Positions 17,136 through 26,447 of a DNA stretch of 64,000 nucleotides are shown in pieces; within the stretch, counting starts at the first letter, position 1, and every line of letters starts with the position of its first letter. The position numbers and the translations under genes are program-made. Source of the stretch: Lutibacter litoralis (GTDB taxonomy: Bacteria; Bacteroidota; Bacteroidia; Flavobacteriales; Flavobacteriaceae); the NCBI RefSeq assembly GCF_014646675.1, contig NZ_BMNS01000001.1, forward strand, positions 366,212-430,211, written 5' to 3'. A model generated the notes under the pieces. That model was given only the letters and a program-made list of their open reading frames with translations. It was not told the origin of the DNA and searched no databases.

Positions 17136-17873
17136 TTATTTCTTTTTATTTTTAACATAAATAAGTTTAAAACGTCCACTAGTTCTGTCGCGTTGCTCAA
17201 TTTCAAACTGAGGTAACGATTTAAACAAAGGTGTTAGTTTTTGAAAACCAAAATTACGGGCATCAAAATTAGGTTGTTTTTTTAAAATTAGAGAGCCAAC
17301 ATCTCCCATAAATGCCCAACCGTCGTCATCTGCAGCATCATCAACAGAGTGTTGTAAAAGTTTAATTACTTTTGGTGTAATTTTATCTATATTTTCCTTT
17401 TTAGAAGTTGTTTTTCCATTTTCGCTATCATCATCACTTGTATCTAAAATTTCTAAATAAATAAATTTATCACAAGCCACAATAAACGGATCTGGTGTTT
17501 TCTTTTCTCCAATTCCATAAACAACTAAACCTTCTTCGCGTAATCTGGTTGCTAATTTAGTAAAATCACTATCTGAAGAAACCAAACAAAATCCATTTAC
17601 TTTTTCAGAATATAATATATCCATGGCATCAATTATCATAGCAGAATCTGTAGCATTTTTGCCTGTAGTATAACCATATTGTTGAATTGGAGTTATTGCA
17701 TTTTCTAGCAAAATAGCTTTCCATTTAGATAGATGAGGTTTAGTCCAGTCACCATAAATACGTTTTACAGTAGGTGTACCATATTTGGTAATTTCCTGCA
17801 TCATTTCTTTTATATATCTCGAAGGAATGTTATCGCCATCTATTAAAACGGCTAGTTTAATGTCTTTTATCAT
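17136..17873 (-). CDS. NYN/PIN-like nuclease with C-terminal LOTUS (OST-HTH) domain
   Basis: A 245-residue protein of the LabA/NYN family, presumed Mg-dependent RNase domains acting in RNA metabolism. The acidic sites are visible: LAVLIDGDNIPS at the N-terminus, KNATDSAMIIDAMDILY, and VSSDSDFTKLATRLREEG. The second half (DKITPKVIKLLQHS to QFEIEQRD, about residues 165-235) fits the OST-HTH/LOTUS fold, which is linked to RNA binding. Standalone gene in front of glsA on the opposite strand. Cellular target unknown. Confidence 0.9.
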   Translation of the reverse strand: MIKDIKLAVLIDGDNIPSRYIKEMMQEITKYGTPTVKRIYGDWTKPHLSKWKAILLENAITPIQQYGYTTGKNATDSAMIIDAMDILYSEKVNGFCLVSSDSDFTKLATRLREEGLVVYGIGEKKTPDPFIVACDKFIYLEILDTSDDDSENGKTTSKKENIDKITPKVIKLLQHSVDDAADDDGWAFMGDVGSLILKKQPNFDARNFGFQKLTPLFKSLPQFEIEQRDRTSGRFKLIYVKNKKK

Positions 17874-17986
17874 AATTGTTAAATGTACGGAAATTATTCA
17901 TTAATATTTTATACTTTTAAATGCTTTTTTAAACAACCAAAACTACAGGTTAATTTATTAAAACCAAACAAAGCGATATTTAAAAA

Positions 17987-18901
17987 ATGGATTATAATAA
18001 CATTATAAACACAATATATTTTTCTTTAGAAAAGTTAAAAAAGAACGGAGAAGTTGCTACTTATATTCCTGAACTTGCCAAAGTAGATCCTAATAAATTT
18101 GGTGTACATATTACAACCATAGACCATCAACATTTTAGTATTGGAGATGCTAACGAAAAATTTTCTATACAAAGTATTGCTAAAGTTTTATCGTTAACAT
18201 TAGTATATAAAAAAGTAGGCGAAAAAATATGGGAACGTGTTGGAGTTGAGCCTTCCGGAACTGCTTTTAATTCTTTAGTACAATTAGAATACGATAAAGG
18301 AATACCAAGAAATCCATTAATAAATGCTGGAGCAATTGTAATTTGCGATATTTTAGTAAGTTCTTTTAAAGATCCAAAAACCGAATTTTTAACCTTTTTA
18401 AGAGCTATTTCTGGAAATACTTCAATAGATTTTTGTGCTAGAATTGCCGAATCTGAAAAACAAACTGGTTATAAAAATGTGGCGTTAATTAATTTAATGA
18501 AATCTTTTAATAATATTAAAAATGATATTGATGTAGTGATGGATTTTTACTATAATTTATGCTCTATTGAAATGACTTGCAAAGAATTATCGCGTACGTT
18601 TTTGTTTTTAACTACCGATGGAATAGATCCAATTAGTAATAAAAAAATAATTTCAGAAAGCAAGTCTAAACGTATCAATGCCATTATGCAACTATGTGGT
18701 TTTTACGATGAGGCCGGAGAGTTTGCTTTTAAGGTTGGTTTACCAGGTAAAAGTGGAGTAGGAGGCGGTATTGTTGCTATTCATCCAAATCAATATAGTA
18801 TTGCGGTTTGGAGTCCGAGGTTAAATAAAAAAGGAAATTCTAAAAAAGGAATGAAATTTTTAGAACAATTTACAACTAAAACACAATTATCGATCTTTTA
18901 G
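17987..18901 (+). CDS. glsA: Glutaminase A
   Basis: Hydrolyses L-glutamine to glutamate and ammonia; serine-dependent beta-lactamase-like fold. Seen are FSIQSIAKVLSL with the S-x-x-K catalytic pair, NPLINAGAIV, and PGKSGVGGGIVAIHP near the C-terminus. The 304-residue length is that of the bacterial GlsA family. It is followed after 63 bases by a small DUF2007 protein gene in the same direction. Confidence 0.95.
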   Translation: MDYNNIINTIYFSLEKLKKNGEVATYIPELAKVDPNKFGVHITTIDHQHFSIGDANEKFSIQSIAKVLSLTLVYKKVGEKIWERVGVEPSGTAFNSLVQLEYDKGIPRNPLINAGAIVICDILVSSFKDPKTEFLTFLRAISGNTSIDFCARIAESEKQTGYKNVALINLMKSFNNIKNDIDVVMDFYYNLCSIEMTCKELSRTFLFLTTDGIDPISNKKIISESKSKRINAIMQLCGFYDEAGEFAFKVGLPGKSGVGGGIVAIHPNQYSIAVWSPRLNKKGNSKKGMKFLEQFTTKTQLSIF

Positions 18902-18964
18902 AAGTTAAAGACTTTTTAAAACAGATAATAATGCATAAATTACATACAAATTTAAAAAAGTAAT

Positions 18965-19207
18965 ATGGAAAAAGATGAACAATTTATAGATTTTTATACT
19001 GGATCTGAAATTATGATAATGGGTCTTAGAAAACGTTTAGAAGCAGTTGGTGTATTTGGAATGATGCAAAACGATTTTAACTCTGGAAATCTTGCAGGGT
19101 TTGTTGGAGGATCACCAAATACAGTGCGATTTAAAATCAGAGCAAAAGATGTTGAAAAAGCACAACCAATATTAGAAGAATATTTGAATTTAGAAGACAA
19201 CGAGTAA
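18965..19207 (+). CDS. DUF2007 family small protein
   Basis: An 80-residue protein of the DUF2007 (putative signal-transducing) family. The pattern is a strand-helix-strand unit: FYTGSEIMIMGLRKRLEAVG, then a variable loop with GGSPNTVRFKIRAKDVEKAQ and a closing helix ILEEYL. This matches the ferredoxin-like fold of the family. Function is unknown; the domain is often found fused to or near regulatory proteins. It may be co-transcribed with glsA. Confidence 0.8.
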   Translation: MEKDEQFIDFYTGSEIMIMGLRKRLEAVGVFGMMQNDFNSGNLAGFVGGSPNTVRFKIRAKDVEKAQPILEEYLNLEDNE

Positions 19208-19437
19208 ATAGCCAACTATTAAATACTTAGTTTTTATGTAATTAATTTTTTTTTGATAATTATAATATCTTAAATATTTTAAATTTACTTAGTAGTACAA
19301 TAAAAAAATTACTTTTATATTAACTTTTACAGTTAAATTTTAGAGGATAAACGTATATAATATGAACATATAAGAGAGTTGCAAAATATTACGAAATAAA
19401 AAAATAGTTAAGAATAAAGATGAAAACCTCATAAAAT

Positions 19438-20796
19438 ATGTTTGACATTGATAAAGGTTTAAAAGGCACATTAGTTCATCATAAACCTTTGAATAATTTG
19501 CAATTAAAAAGATTGTTACTAATTTTTGATGAGCTTCATTTTACTCCTCCAGAGGATAATATACACTTTCTAGAAAAAGGAGCAATTTGCTACAGATATC
19601 AAATCGAAAAAGACCGAAAGATTTTATACAGTTTAGATGGTCACGACCTTCTAAAAAAATATAGTCACTTAAAAGAACCTGAAGTACCCAAAGATAGTCT
19701 TGCAATCGCAAGTGTTTTAAGAATAGCTCAAAACTCGAAATTATACCCTTTTGACCCAATAATATTAACTGATGTTTTACCTTATTTTAAAGGTCAAGAA
19801 TTTCAAAAAAAAGAAGAAAGGTTATTTGAAAAATTTGAAAAAGCAATAAACAAAGATCATATAAAAATTATAGATTACAAAAGCACTGATTTTTATTTGA
19901 AAAATGCTATTCCATTGAAAATAGCATATGACTATGATGTTAATGATTCTAATTCAATTGATATTGTAAAACCTCTGTTTGTAGATAAAATAACAAAATC
20001 TCCAAATATGTTTTTCCCGAGCCCTTCATTTCCTGAACGTACTGATTTTAAATACTTTCCAAGGGTAGAATACAATTCAAAATTTAGAAATAATAAGGAT
20101 AACTTGAAATATGATTATGAAAGACAATTTTTCAGTGTTATTGCTAAAGTAAATAAAAAATTAGCTCTTGCTGAAAAATTCAACCTAATTCCAATTATAA
20201 TCGATGATAGCATACATAATTACTATCAACATAAAATTGGAAAGTCTAAAAAAAATAGTGATGTAGATTTTAATAATGAGTGGAATATTTCAAATGATTA
20301 TAAATTAATGAATTTAAATAATTTACTTTTTAAATCTTCAAACATTTTCATTTCTGATAACCAATTAAGCCAAATTTCAATTTCGGAAATCCTTAATTAT
20401 AAAGAAAGATGTATCAATGAACTTCACAAGTTAAGAAAAGGGATTTTTCCAGAAATTAATAATATAGTCAACACCAATTTTGATTTTAATGATCTTAAAG
20501 AAATCAATAGATTAATCGGAAAAAAAATAATACCCGAATTTCATAAGTATCAAGAACTACAAAATAGTATTCTTGCAAAAACTGTAAAAACTACAATAAA
20601 ATATTCTGTTGGAGTAGGCTCCGCATATTTTGGGTTTGCTCAAGGTCTTTCACCTTTATTAATTTCTCTATTAAGTGGAGCAAGTCCATTACTTGCAGAT
20701 GATATTTTAAAATTATCAGATAAATTTAAGGATAAAAGAAAAAGTAAATATGAGAACACGTTTTCATATTTTTTAAATTTAAACAAACATAAATAG
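19438..20796 (+). CDS. Unknown 452-aa accessory protein
   Basis: I do not recognise this protein with confidence. It starts MFDIDKGLKGTLVHH, is rich in Lys/Asn/Ile, has no signal peptide, and its middle is variable. The segment ISEILNYKERCINELHKLRK (about residues 315-335), a helix followed by a long helical region, resembles that of DUF6236-type proteins. Residues 385-425 form a glycine/serine-rich hydrophobic stretch (VGVGSAYFGFAQGLSPLL) that could be a membrane hairpin, followed by a Lys-rich tail. It stands alone with long flanking gaps and looks like a transferred accessory gene, possibly defence-related; that is speculation. Confidence 0.75.
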   Translation: MFDIDKGLKGTLVHHKPLNNLQLKRLLLIFDELHFTPPEDNIHFLEKGAICYRYQIEKDRKILYSLDGHDLLKKYSHLKEPEVPKDSLAIASVLRIAQNSKLYPFDPIILTDVLPYFKGQEFQKKEERLFEKFEKAINKDHIKIIDYKSTDFYLKNAIPLKIAYDYDVNDSNSIDIVKPLFVDKITKSPNMFFPSPSFPERTDFKYFPRVEYNSKFRNNKDNLKYDYERQFFSVIAKVNKKLALAEKFNLIPIIIDDSIHNYYQHKIGKSKKNSDVDFNNEWNISNDYKLMNLNNLLFKSSNIFISDNQLSQISISEILNYKERCINELHKLRKGIFPEINNIVNTNFDFNDLKEINRLIGKKIIPEFHKYQELQNSILAKTVKTTIKYSVGVGSAYFGFAQGLSPLLISLLSGASPLLADDILKLSDKFKDKRKSKYENTFSYFLNLNKHK

Positions 20797-21041
20797 AAAA
20801 ACTACCTGCAAACAACCAAATGAATTGATAAAATAACATTTTGCAACAACTGGTATAAAAAATTGCTAAATCCAACAAAATAGAATGGTTTTAAAATATA
20901 AATAACTTAAATTTAAACATCGGAAAATTACGTTTCCAAAAACGCAACTTTCCATACCAAAAACCGTTTCCCACACGCATAAATATTGTAAAACTGAAAT
21001 GAAAAAATTAGCAAGTATTAAGATAAATAGTCAAACAACAC

Positions 21042-21635
21042 ATGGAATCAACGAAACAGTTTAAAGATAGAATACAATTACCTTTTACGTTTGATGTGGA
21101 AAAAATGCTTGTAGAAGTACACGCATTAAAACAAGAACATTATGAATATTATAAAGTTATTTCATTGCGCGCTCCTGCTCATTTGGTTGACACATCATTA
21201 CCTTTTCCTCCACCTGCAGAAGATTATGCAGAAGGTTCTTGGACCAATTGGATGGATACACCTAATTTAGAAAGATCTCCTTATTTAAAAAGCATAATCA
21301 ATAAATTTAACGAATACACGACGGTTAACTTGGTTCGATTATTATTTTTAGCACCAAATTCTGTTGTTGAAGAACATACAGATCCTACTTTAGCCTTGGA
21401 GGAAGAAAAATCAATGATTCGACTTACCATTCCTATAGATAATAATGAGGGCGTTGAGTTTTTTTTGAATGACACTTTAGTTCCTATGAAAGTTGGAGAA
21501 TGCTGGTATTTGCGTCTATCCGATAGGCATCGCGTTATTAATAAGGGATCTGTCGACCGTATCAATTTAACAATCGATATCATACCAAATGATAAGATTA
21601 TCGAAATCATTAATAGTATTCATCAAGAATTTTAA
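21042..21635 (+). CDS. Aspartyl/asparaginyl beta-hydroxylase-like 2OG-Fe(II) protein
   Basis: A 197-residue cupin-fold protein resembling the Asp/Asn beta-hydroxylase domain. The iron site is visible: an HTDP motif in VVEEHTDPTLAL, a following strand MIRLTIPI, and a distal His in SDRHRVINKGSVDRINL with an Arg placed to bind 2-oxoglutarate. This H-x-D...H pattern suggests an active dioxygenase. The substrate is unknown; relatives act on peptides or small molecules. It is a solitary gene with long gaps on both sides. Confidence 0.8.
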   Translation: MESTKQFKDRIQLPFTFDVEKMLVEVHALKQEHYEYYKVISLRAPAHLVDTSLPFPPPAEDYAEGSWTNWMDTPNLERSPYLKSIINKFNEYTTVNLVRLLFLAPNSVVEEHTDPTLALEEEKSMIRLTIPIDNNEGVEFFLNDTLVPMKVGECWYLRLSDRHRVINKGSVDRINLTIDIIPNDKIIEIINSIHQEF

Positions 21636-21998
21636 ATATATTTAACTAATAAACTACGAATAAGAAAAATTTAATCCTAATCGGAATTTCAAGCCTTTTT
21701 GCTAAATTTATGGTTACGGCGGAATGATACTCGCGTACCATTCGGCACGAAACCATAGCCAAGACCGTTGTAAAATCCTTGTGCTTAGGATATTATAAGA
21801 GAACTAAACCAAAAGCTATAAAAAAAAGAATATTTAATTAAAAATAACAACCACAATCAATAGTTATAATAGGGAATCAAAAAGAAGTATTCCAGTGTAA
21901 AATTGTCAAATCCTGCAACAAATGGTTTATCTACCTCTTTTATTTATTACAAAAAATTAAACGTTCTAAATTAGCTGCTAAATATAAATTTAATAACA
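21636..21998. other. 363-bp gap containing an imperfect hairpin of higher GC
   Basis: The gap holds one distinctive segment at 21709-21757. Outer arms TATGGTT (709-715) and AACCATA (751-757) enclose inner arms GAATG-TAC (722-730) and GTA-CATTC (735-743) around the loop TCGC. It is less AT-rich than everything near it. I associate similar sequence with dispersed intergenic repeats of Flavobacteria, but cannot verify that here. The rest is ordinary AT-rich spacer and the leader of the next gene. Confidence 0.5.
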
Positions 21999-22925
21999 AT
22001 GAAAAAAATATTTATTTGCAGTTTATTTATTGGAATATTTGGTATTAGTTATGGTCAAGAATTCACTCAACAGGCCGATAGTTTAAAAAATGAAGGATTA
22101 CTTATGCCTGCATTACAAAAGCAGTATGCAGCCTTAGCACAAAACACATCAACAGAAACTTACTATAAAATGGCTTCAATTTATGCTCTTTTATGGACTG
22201 CCCAAGCAAGAGATTCTGCATTTGTTTATTTAAATAATGCACTAAAAAAAGATGCAACTTTAAAAGTTCTTTATGACCCATCTTTTTTGAGTTTAATTGA
22301 AGATAAAAGATGGGAAAAAATTGAAGATTCTCAGTTAAGCAAATATGAATCCGAAAATGAATTTATTAGAAATAAAACTTTTGCTCGGGAATTATTTAGA
22401 ATGATTATTAAAGATCAAGGTTTTATGTATTCAGGGAATATTGAAAGAAAAAAGTACATGCAAAATGGAGGCTTTTTTAGCACACCTGCAATCTATCCCA
22501 TTCTTGCTATGGAAGAAAAAAATCATAAAGAAAATACTGAAAAACTCTTAAATCTGCTAGACAAATACGGTTGGCCTACAGCTTCTCAAGTTACCGAATA
22601 TGCCGCAGCTGGAGCAGCTCTTATTATTAATCACACTAATTATGAGATTAGATCTAAGTATTTTCCTATGCTAGAGAAAGCTTTTAAAGATGGCGAGGCT
22701 CAGCCGCTGCGATATGCAAAAATGAGAGATCGCCTGTTAGTTGAAGAGGGTAAAAAACAACTATTTGGAACACAATGGAAATTCGAAAATTCAAAACGTG
22801 TGCCGCACCCAATTAAAGATCCTGAATATGTAGACAAGCGAAGAGCTGAAATAGGATTAGGCTCTTTAAGTACTTATTTGAAAGAAAGATTTGATATTGA
22901 ATGGAAGATTGAACAGAAACAATAA
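21999..22925 (+). CDS. Secreted DUF6624-like protein
   Basis: A 308-residue protein with a clear signal peptide (MKKIFICSLFIGIFGISYGQ), so periplasmic or surface-exposed. Residues 25-115 look like a TPR-type helical repeat (SLKNEGLLMPALQKQYAAL, ASIYALLWTAQARDSAF). The C-terminal half, with LLDKYGWPTASQV, AAGAALIINH and LRYAKMRDRLLVEEGKKQLF, matches the DUF6624 pattern in which a His and an LxDR-type motif recur. Function is unknown. Solitary accessory gene. Confidence 0.8.
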   Translation: MKKIFICSLFIGIFGISYGQEFTQQADSLKNEGLLMPALQKQYAALAQNTSTETYYKMASIYALLWTAQARDSAFVYLNNALKKDATLKVLYDPSFLSLIEDKRWEKIEDSQLSKYESENEFIRNKTFARELFRMIIKDQGFMYSGNIERKKYMQNGGFFSTPAIYPILAMEEKNHKENTEKLLNLLDKYGWPTASQVTEYAAAGAALIINHTNYEIRSKYFPMLEKAFKDGEAQPLRYAKMRDRLLVEEGKKQLFGTQWKFENSKRVPHPIKDPEYVDKRRAEIGLGSLSTYLKERFDIEWKIEQKQ

Positions 22926-23103
22926 GTTTTCCCACATTTCATATACTTGCTCATTATTATCAAAATTAATTATAAATTTGTTTAGTCTTTTGGGTGTACT
23001 TCTTTTTAGGGTCCGTAATTATTTTTTCCTAAATTTATAGTTTAAACCATTTAACTAAACAAACTCAAATGCATTATAATCAATACCCATTATAATGAAC
23101 TAA

Positions 23104-23898
23104 ATGGAAAAAACAATATTTGAAATATCTAAAATGGATTGTCCATCAGAGGAAAATCTAATTCGAATGAAATTAGACGGAATTTCAGGTATTGTAAATT
23201 TAGACTTTGATATTCCTAACCGAAAATTAACAGTTTTTCACAACGGAGAAATAGAACAAATAGAAAAATCTGTTAAAGAACTAAATTTAGGTGGAAAATT
23301 AATCTCAAGTGTAGCAACCGACCAAACTGAATTTAAGGAAAATGCAAACCAAAAAAAGTTACTTTGGTCTGTACTTGCAATAAATTTTGCTTTTTTTATT
23401 ATTGAAATTACAACAGGAGTTATTTCAAAATCTATGGGACTTGTTGCTGATAGTTTAGATATGCTTGCCGACAGTTTTGTGTATGGAATTAGCTTATTTG
23501 CAGTTGGTGGAACTATAATTAAGAAAAAGCGGATTGCAAAACTTGCTGGATATTTTCAAATTACACTTGCGGTTATTGGGTTTGTGGAAGTTTTAAGGAG
23601 ATTTTTGGGAGACGAGAATCTTCCTGATTTTTCAACAATGATTATAGTTTCTATTTTTGCTCTTATTGCAAACGGAATTTGTGTTTACATTTTACAAAAG
23701 TCAAAAAGCAAAGATGAAGCACATATGAAAGCAAGTATGATTTTTACTTCAAACGATGTGATTATAAATTTAGGAGTAATTTTAGCTGGATTTTTAGTTC
23801 ATTGGTTAAATTCTAACAAACCTGATTTAATTATTGGAACCATTGTTTTTATACTTGTAATTCAAGGTGCATTAAGAATTCTAAAACTTGGACGATAA
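23104..23898 (+). CDS. Small CDF transporter with N-terminal metal-binding-like domain
   Basis: A 264-residue cation transporter. Residues 1-70 resemble a heavy-metal-associated fold (MDCPSEENLIRMKLDGISGI, one Cys rather than CxxC). The remainder is a CDF membrane domain: SKSMGLVADSLDMLADSF has the metal-site D-x-x-D, and MKASMIFTSNDVIINLGVIL replaces the usual second H-x-x-x-D by N-D. No cytoplasmic C-terminal CDF domain is present. This short type is frequent on mobile metal-related DNA. Likely exports a divalent metal. Confidence 0.82.
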   Translation: MEKTIFEISKMDCPSEENLIRMKLDGISGIVNLDFDIPNRKLTVFHNGEIEQIEKSVKELNLGGKLISSVATDQTEFKENANQKKLLWSVLAINFAFFIIEITTGVISKSMGLVADSLDMLADSFVYGISLFAVGGTIIKKKRIAKLAGYFQITLAVIGFVEVLRRFLGDENLPDFSTMIIVSIFALIANGICVYILQKSKSKDEAHMKASMIFTSNDVIINLGVILAGFLVHWLNSNKPDLIIGTIVFILVIQGALRILKLGR

Positions 23899-24010
23899 AA
23901 AAGCACAGGTTACAATAAAATACCTAAAAAATTGCTACTTTCTAACTAGCTTTGAAAGTTATTAGAATTAATTTTAAGCATCAAAAAATTGTAAAACCAT
24001 AATATAAAAT

Positions 24011-24439
24011 TTGAATTTATCAGAGTACATAAATAAAAGAAATGGTGCACCATTAGGAGCAAGTAATTCGCTCAGAAATATGTTAAAACGTTCTTTAGGA
24101 GCAGGAAAATTTTCAATATTTTGGAAATTTTGGAATCCTATTTGGAGTTATTATTTGGGAAAATATATTTTTAAGCCATTAAAAATTATCTTTCCTAAGG
24201 CACTGTCTCTATTACTCACATTTGTATTCTGTGGCTTTTTACATGATGTAGCAATAATGCTAATAAATAGGAATTTTACATTACTATTAACCCCTTGGTT
24301 TTTATTAATGGGCTTATGTGTGATTTTAGGAGATTATCTAAAAATTGATTATTCAAAATTTCCATGGATAGTTCGAGCTTTTATAAACATACTAATAATT
24401 TCAAGCTGTTTAATACTTGCTTATCAACTAAGAATCTGA
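24011..24439 (+). CDS. Small MBOAT-like membrane protein
   Basis: A 142-residue membrane protein beginning at TTG 24011; the next ATG would cut off the conserved start. The pattern FWKFWNPIWSYYLGKYIFKP followed by VFCGFLHDVA resembles the acyltransferase core of MBOAT/wax-synthase-like proteins, in which the His of the G-x-x-H-D motif is catalytic. Three to four membrane segments are visible. It is much shorter than typical MBOAT enzymes (about 350-500), so it is a minimal family member or a remnant. Solitary gene. Confidence 0.65.
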   Translation: MNLSEYINKRNGAPLGASNSLRNMLKRSLGAGKFSIFWKFWNPIWSYYLGKYIFKPLKIIFPKALSLLLTFVFCGFLHDVAIMLINRNFTLLLTPWFLLMGLCVILGDYLKIDYSKFPWIVRAFINILIISSCLILAYQLRI

Positions 24440-24585
24440 AAAAACCATCAAGTATAAATATAAAACAAACTAATTTTAGCAATTGCTAGTGCGTACGTAA
24501 TTATTATTTGATTTCTATTTGTTAATTTAGTTACTTAAACACGAAAATAAATAATAGACAAAAACCGCTAACAAACTATATTTAA

Positions 24586-25080
24586 ATGAATTTAATAGAG
24601 CTTAAAATACTTCAAACAGTAATAACAATTTTGTTATTCTTTCTAATTAGAACACTAATTATTAAAATAATTAATAGAACTGTTGCCAAAAATTTATTGC
24701 AAAAAACGCGAGGAAAAATTATAAAGAAATTTTTTCAAATAATCCTCGTAATCATTGTTTTAATATTTATACTAACTTTTTGGGGAGTAGATCAATCGGA
24801 ATTATTTATGTTTTTGGCTTCGGTGCTAACCGTTATTGGAATTGCATTATTTGCGCAGTGGTCTCATTTATCTAATATCACTTCAGGAATTATAATTTTT
24901 TTTAATCACTCAGTCAAATTAGACGATACCATTTCTATTATTGATAAGGATTTTGATATTGAAGGAAGAATAAGCGATATAGGCCTATTTTTTGTGAAAT
25001 TAAAAACAAATGAAGGAGAAGAGATCTCTTTGCCTAATAATATTTTCTTGCAGAAGATGATAAAAAGAAAAATTAAATAA
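24586..25080 (+). CDS. Small MscS-type mechanosensitive channel protein
   Basis: A 164-residue membrane protein with three hydrophobic segments and a short beta domain. FLASVLTVIGIALFAQWSHL corresponds to the pore helix of MscS, SNITSGIIIFFNHSVKLDD to its end and the beta-domain entry, and IGLFFVKLKTNEGEEISLPN to the beta domain. The large C-terminal vestibule of MscS is absent. This short form is common in Flavobacteria. Expected to open under membrane tension. Confidence 0.85.
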   Translation: MNLIELKILQTVITILLFFLIRTLIIKIINRTVAKNLLQKTRGKIIKKFFQIILVIIVLIFILTFWGVDQSELFMFLASVLTVIGIALFAQWSHLSNITSGIIIFFNHSVKLDDTISIIDKDFDIEGRISDIGLFFVKLKTNEGEEISLPNNIFLQKMIKRKIK

Positions 25081-25167
25081 CAGTAAAAATAGCATTGCAT
25101 TAATTATTCCAGTTAATACAAAAGAAAAAACTAGATTTGTTGTGTTAGAATTTCCAATCTAGTATAC

Positions 25168-25683
25168 ATGATAAATATAATTAAAGCTGAAATTAAGCAT
25201 GCAGCGTTAATAGCTCAAATTGGTGAAAAAACTTTTTGGGAATCGCACGGAGTAAGTGCTTCTAAAGCCAATATTACTGAGTTTGTTATTAAAAAATATA
25301 CTAAAGAAACTATTGAGAAAGAATTAGTAAACCCGAATAATTTGTATTATTTAATCTATTATGAAAATAAAATTGCTGGATTTTCTAAAATCGTATTAAA
25401 TACTCCAAATGGTAATATTCCATTTAAAAACGTGACCAAATTAGATCGATTTTATTTATTGAAAGCATTTTATGGACAAAAATTAGGACAAATTTTATTC
25501 GATTTTAATGTGGAATTGTCTAAAAAAAATCAACAAAAAGGAATTTGGTTGGCAGTTTGGGTAGAAAATAAAAGAGCTATTAATTTTTACCAAAAAGCTG
25601 GTTTTAAGGTTGTTGGTAAATACGATTTTCAAATATCAAAAACGCATTTAAATCCTAATCATATTATGTATTTAACGTATTAA
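25168..25683 (+). CDS. GNAT family N-acetyltransferase
   Basis: A 171-residue GNAT protein. The acetyl-CoA site appears as LDRFYLLKAFYGQKLGQILF, with the last strand and helix given by WLAVWVENKRAINFYQKAGF. Length and order are standard. Similar proteins include PaiA/spermidine-acetyltransferase-like enzymes (the VWVENKRAINFYQK block), but the acceptor is not assignable. Confidence 0.88.
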   Translation: MINIIKAEIKHAALIAQIGEKTFWESHGVSASKANITEFVIKKYTKETIEKELVNPNNLYYLIYYENKIAGFSKIVLNTPNGNIPFKNVTKLDRFYLLKAFYGQKLGQILFDFNVELSKKNQQKGIWLAVWVENKRAINFYQKAGFKVVGKYDFQISKTHLNPNHIMYLTY

Positions 25684-25792
25684 TTTAGATTGAAGTCAAG
25701 TTTCATTCCCGTGAAAACGAGCATCTTTAGCAAATTTTATCGGAGTACAACCTTTGCAGTAGCTACAAGCTAAATTAGTGTTATAAATTTAA

Positions 25793-26356
25793 TTACAACT
25801 CTAAGAACTCTGAGTTAACTAAAATTTCATCTAATTGTAAATCGTGCGTTTCCAGCGGAATTTTTTCAACAATTTGAAATGGATAACAGATTCCTATTTT
25901 TTTTGAATTTGAATGTTGCTCCATAAAATTATCGTAATAACCACCACCATATCCTAACCTATAATTAGCTTTATTAAAAGACAATCCCGGAACAATAATT
26001 AAATCGTACGAACCAAAATATTCTGTTGCATTTGCTGGATAGCTTGTTCCAAATACTCCTTTTTCTAGTTGGTTTAAAGATGCTAATACCAGATGCTGTA
26101 ACCTGCGTTTTGGTAAGGTTTTAGGGGTTACAACCGTAATTCCATGAGTTAACATTTTATCAATTAACGGAGTAATATCAATTTCTGATCCCATCGGTAA
26201 ATAGCAATGAACTTTTTTAGATTGATGTGTTTTAATGCTGTTCCATAACGAATGACAAACCCATTCATCGTATTTTTTCTTCTCAGGATTCAATAATTTT
26301 GATCGTTTTAACAGCATTTCTTTACGTAAAATCTTTTTTTGATCTATAACAGACAT
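25793..26356 (-). CDS. 5-formyltetrahydrofolate cyclo-ligase
   Basis: Converts 5-formyl-THF to 5,10-methenyl-THF with ATP, returning a stored folate form to one-carbon metabolism. The 187-residue protein has LRKEMLLKR at the start, the folate-binding IDITPLIDKML region, and the diagnostic RLGYGGGYYDNF ATP-binding motif. Length is normal. Solitary minus-strand gene convergent with the GNAT gene at 25168. Confidence 0.93.
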   Translation of the reverse strand: MSVIDQKKILRKEMLLKRSKLLNPEKKKYDEWVCHSLWNSIKTHQSKKVHCYLPMGSEIDITPLIDKMLTHGITVVTPKTLPKRRLQHLVLASLNQLEKGVFGTSYPANATEYFGSYDLIIVPGLSFNKANYRLGYGGGYYDNFMEQHSNSKKIGICYPFQIVEKIPLETHDLQLDEILVNSEFLEL

Positions 26357-26447
26357 TCAGTTTTTATTTGAAATTAGCGCGAATAAATATATTCAATATA
26401 AATTAAAATCCGTTTATCTTTATCAAAACAACTAATAAAAAAGTCTT

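Noticed and set aside
21709-21757. Integron attC site in the accessory patch
   Set aside because: The hairpin lacks the R' and R'' core sites (GTTRRRY and RYYYAAC), and no IntI-type integrase is in the window.
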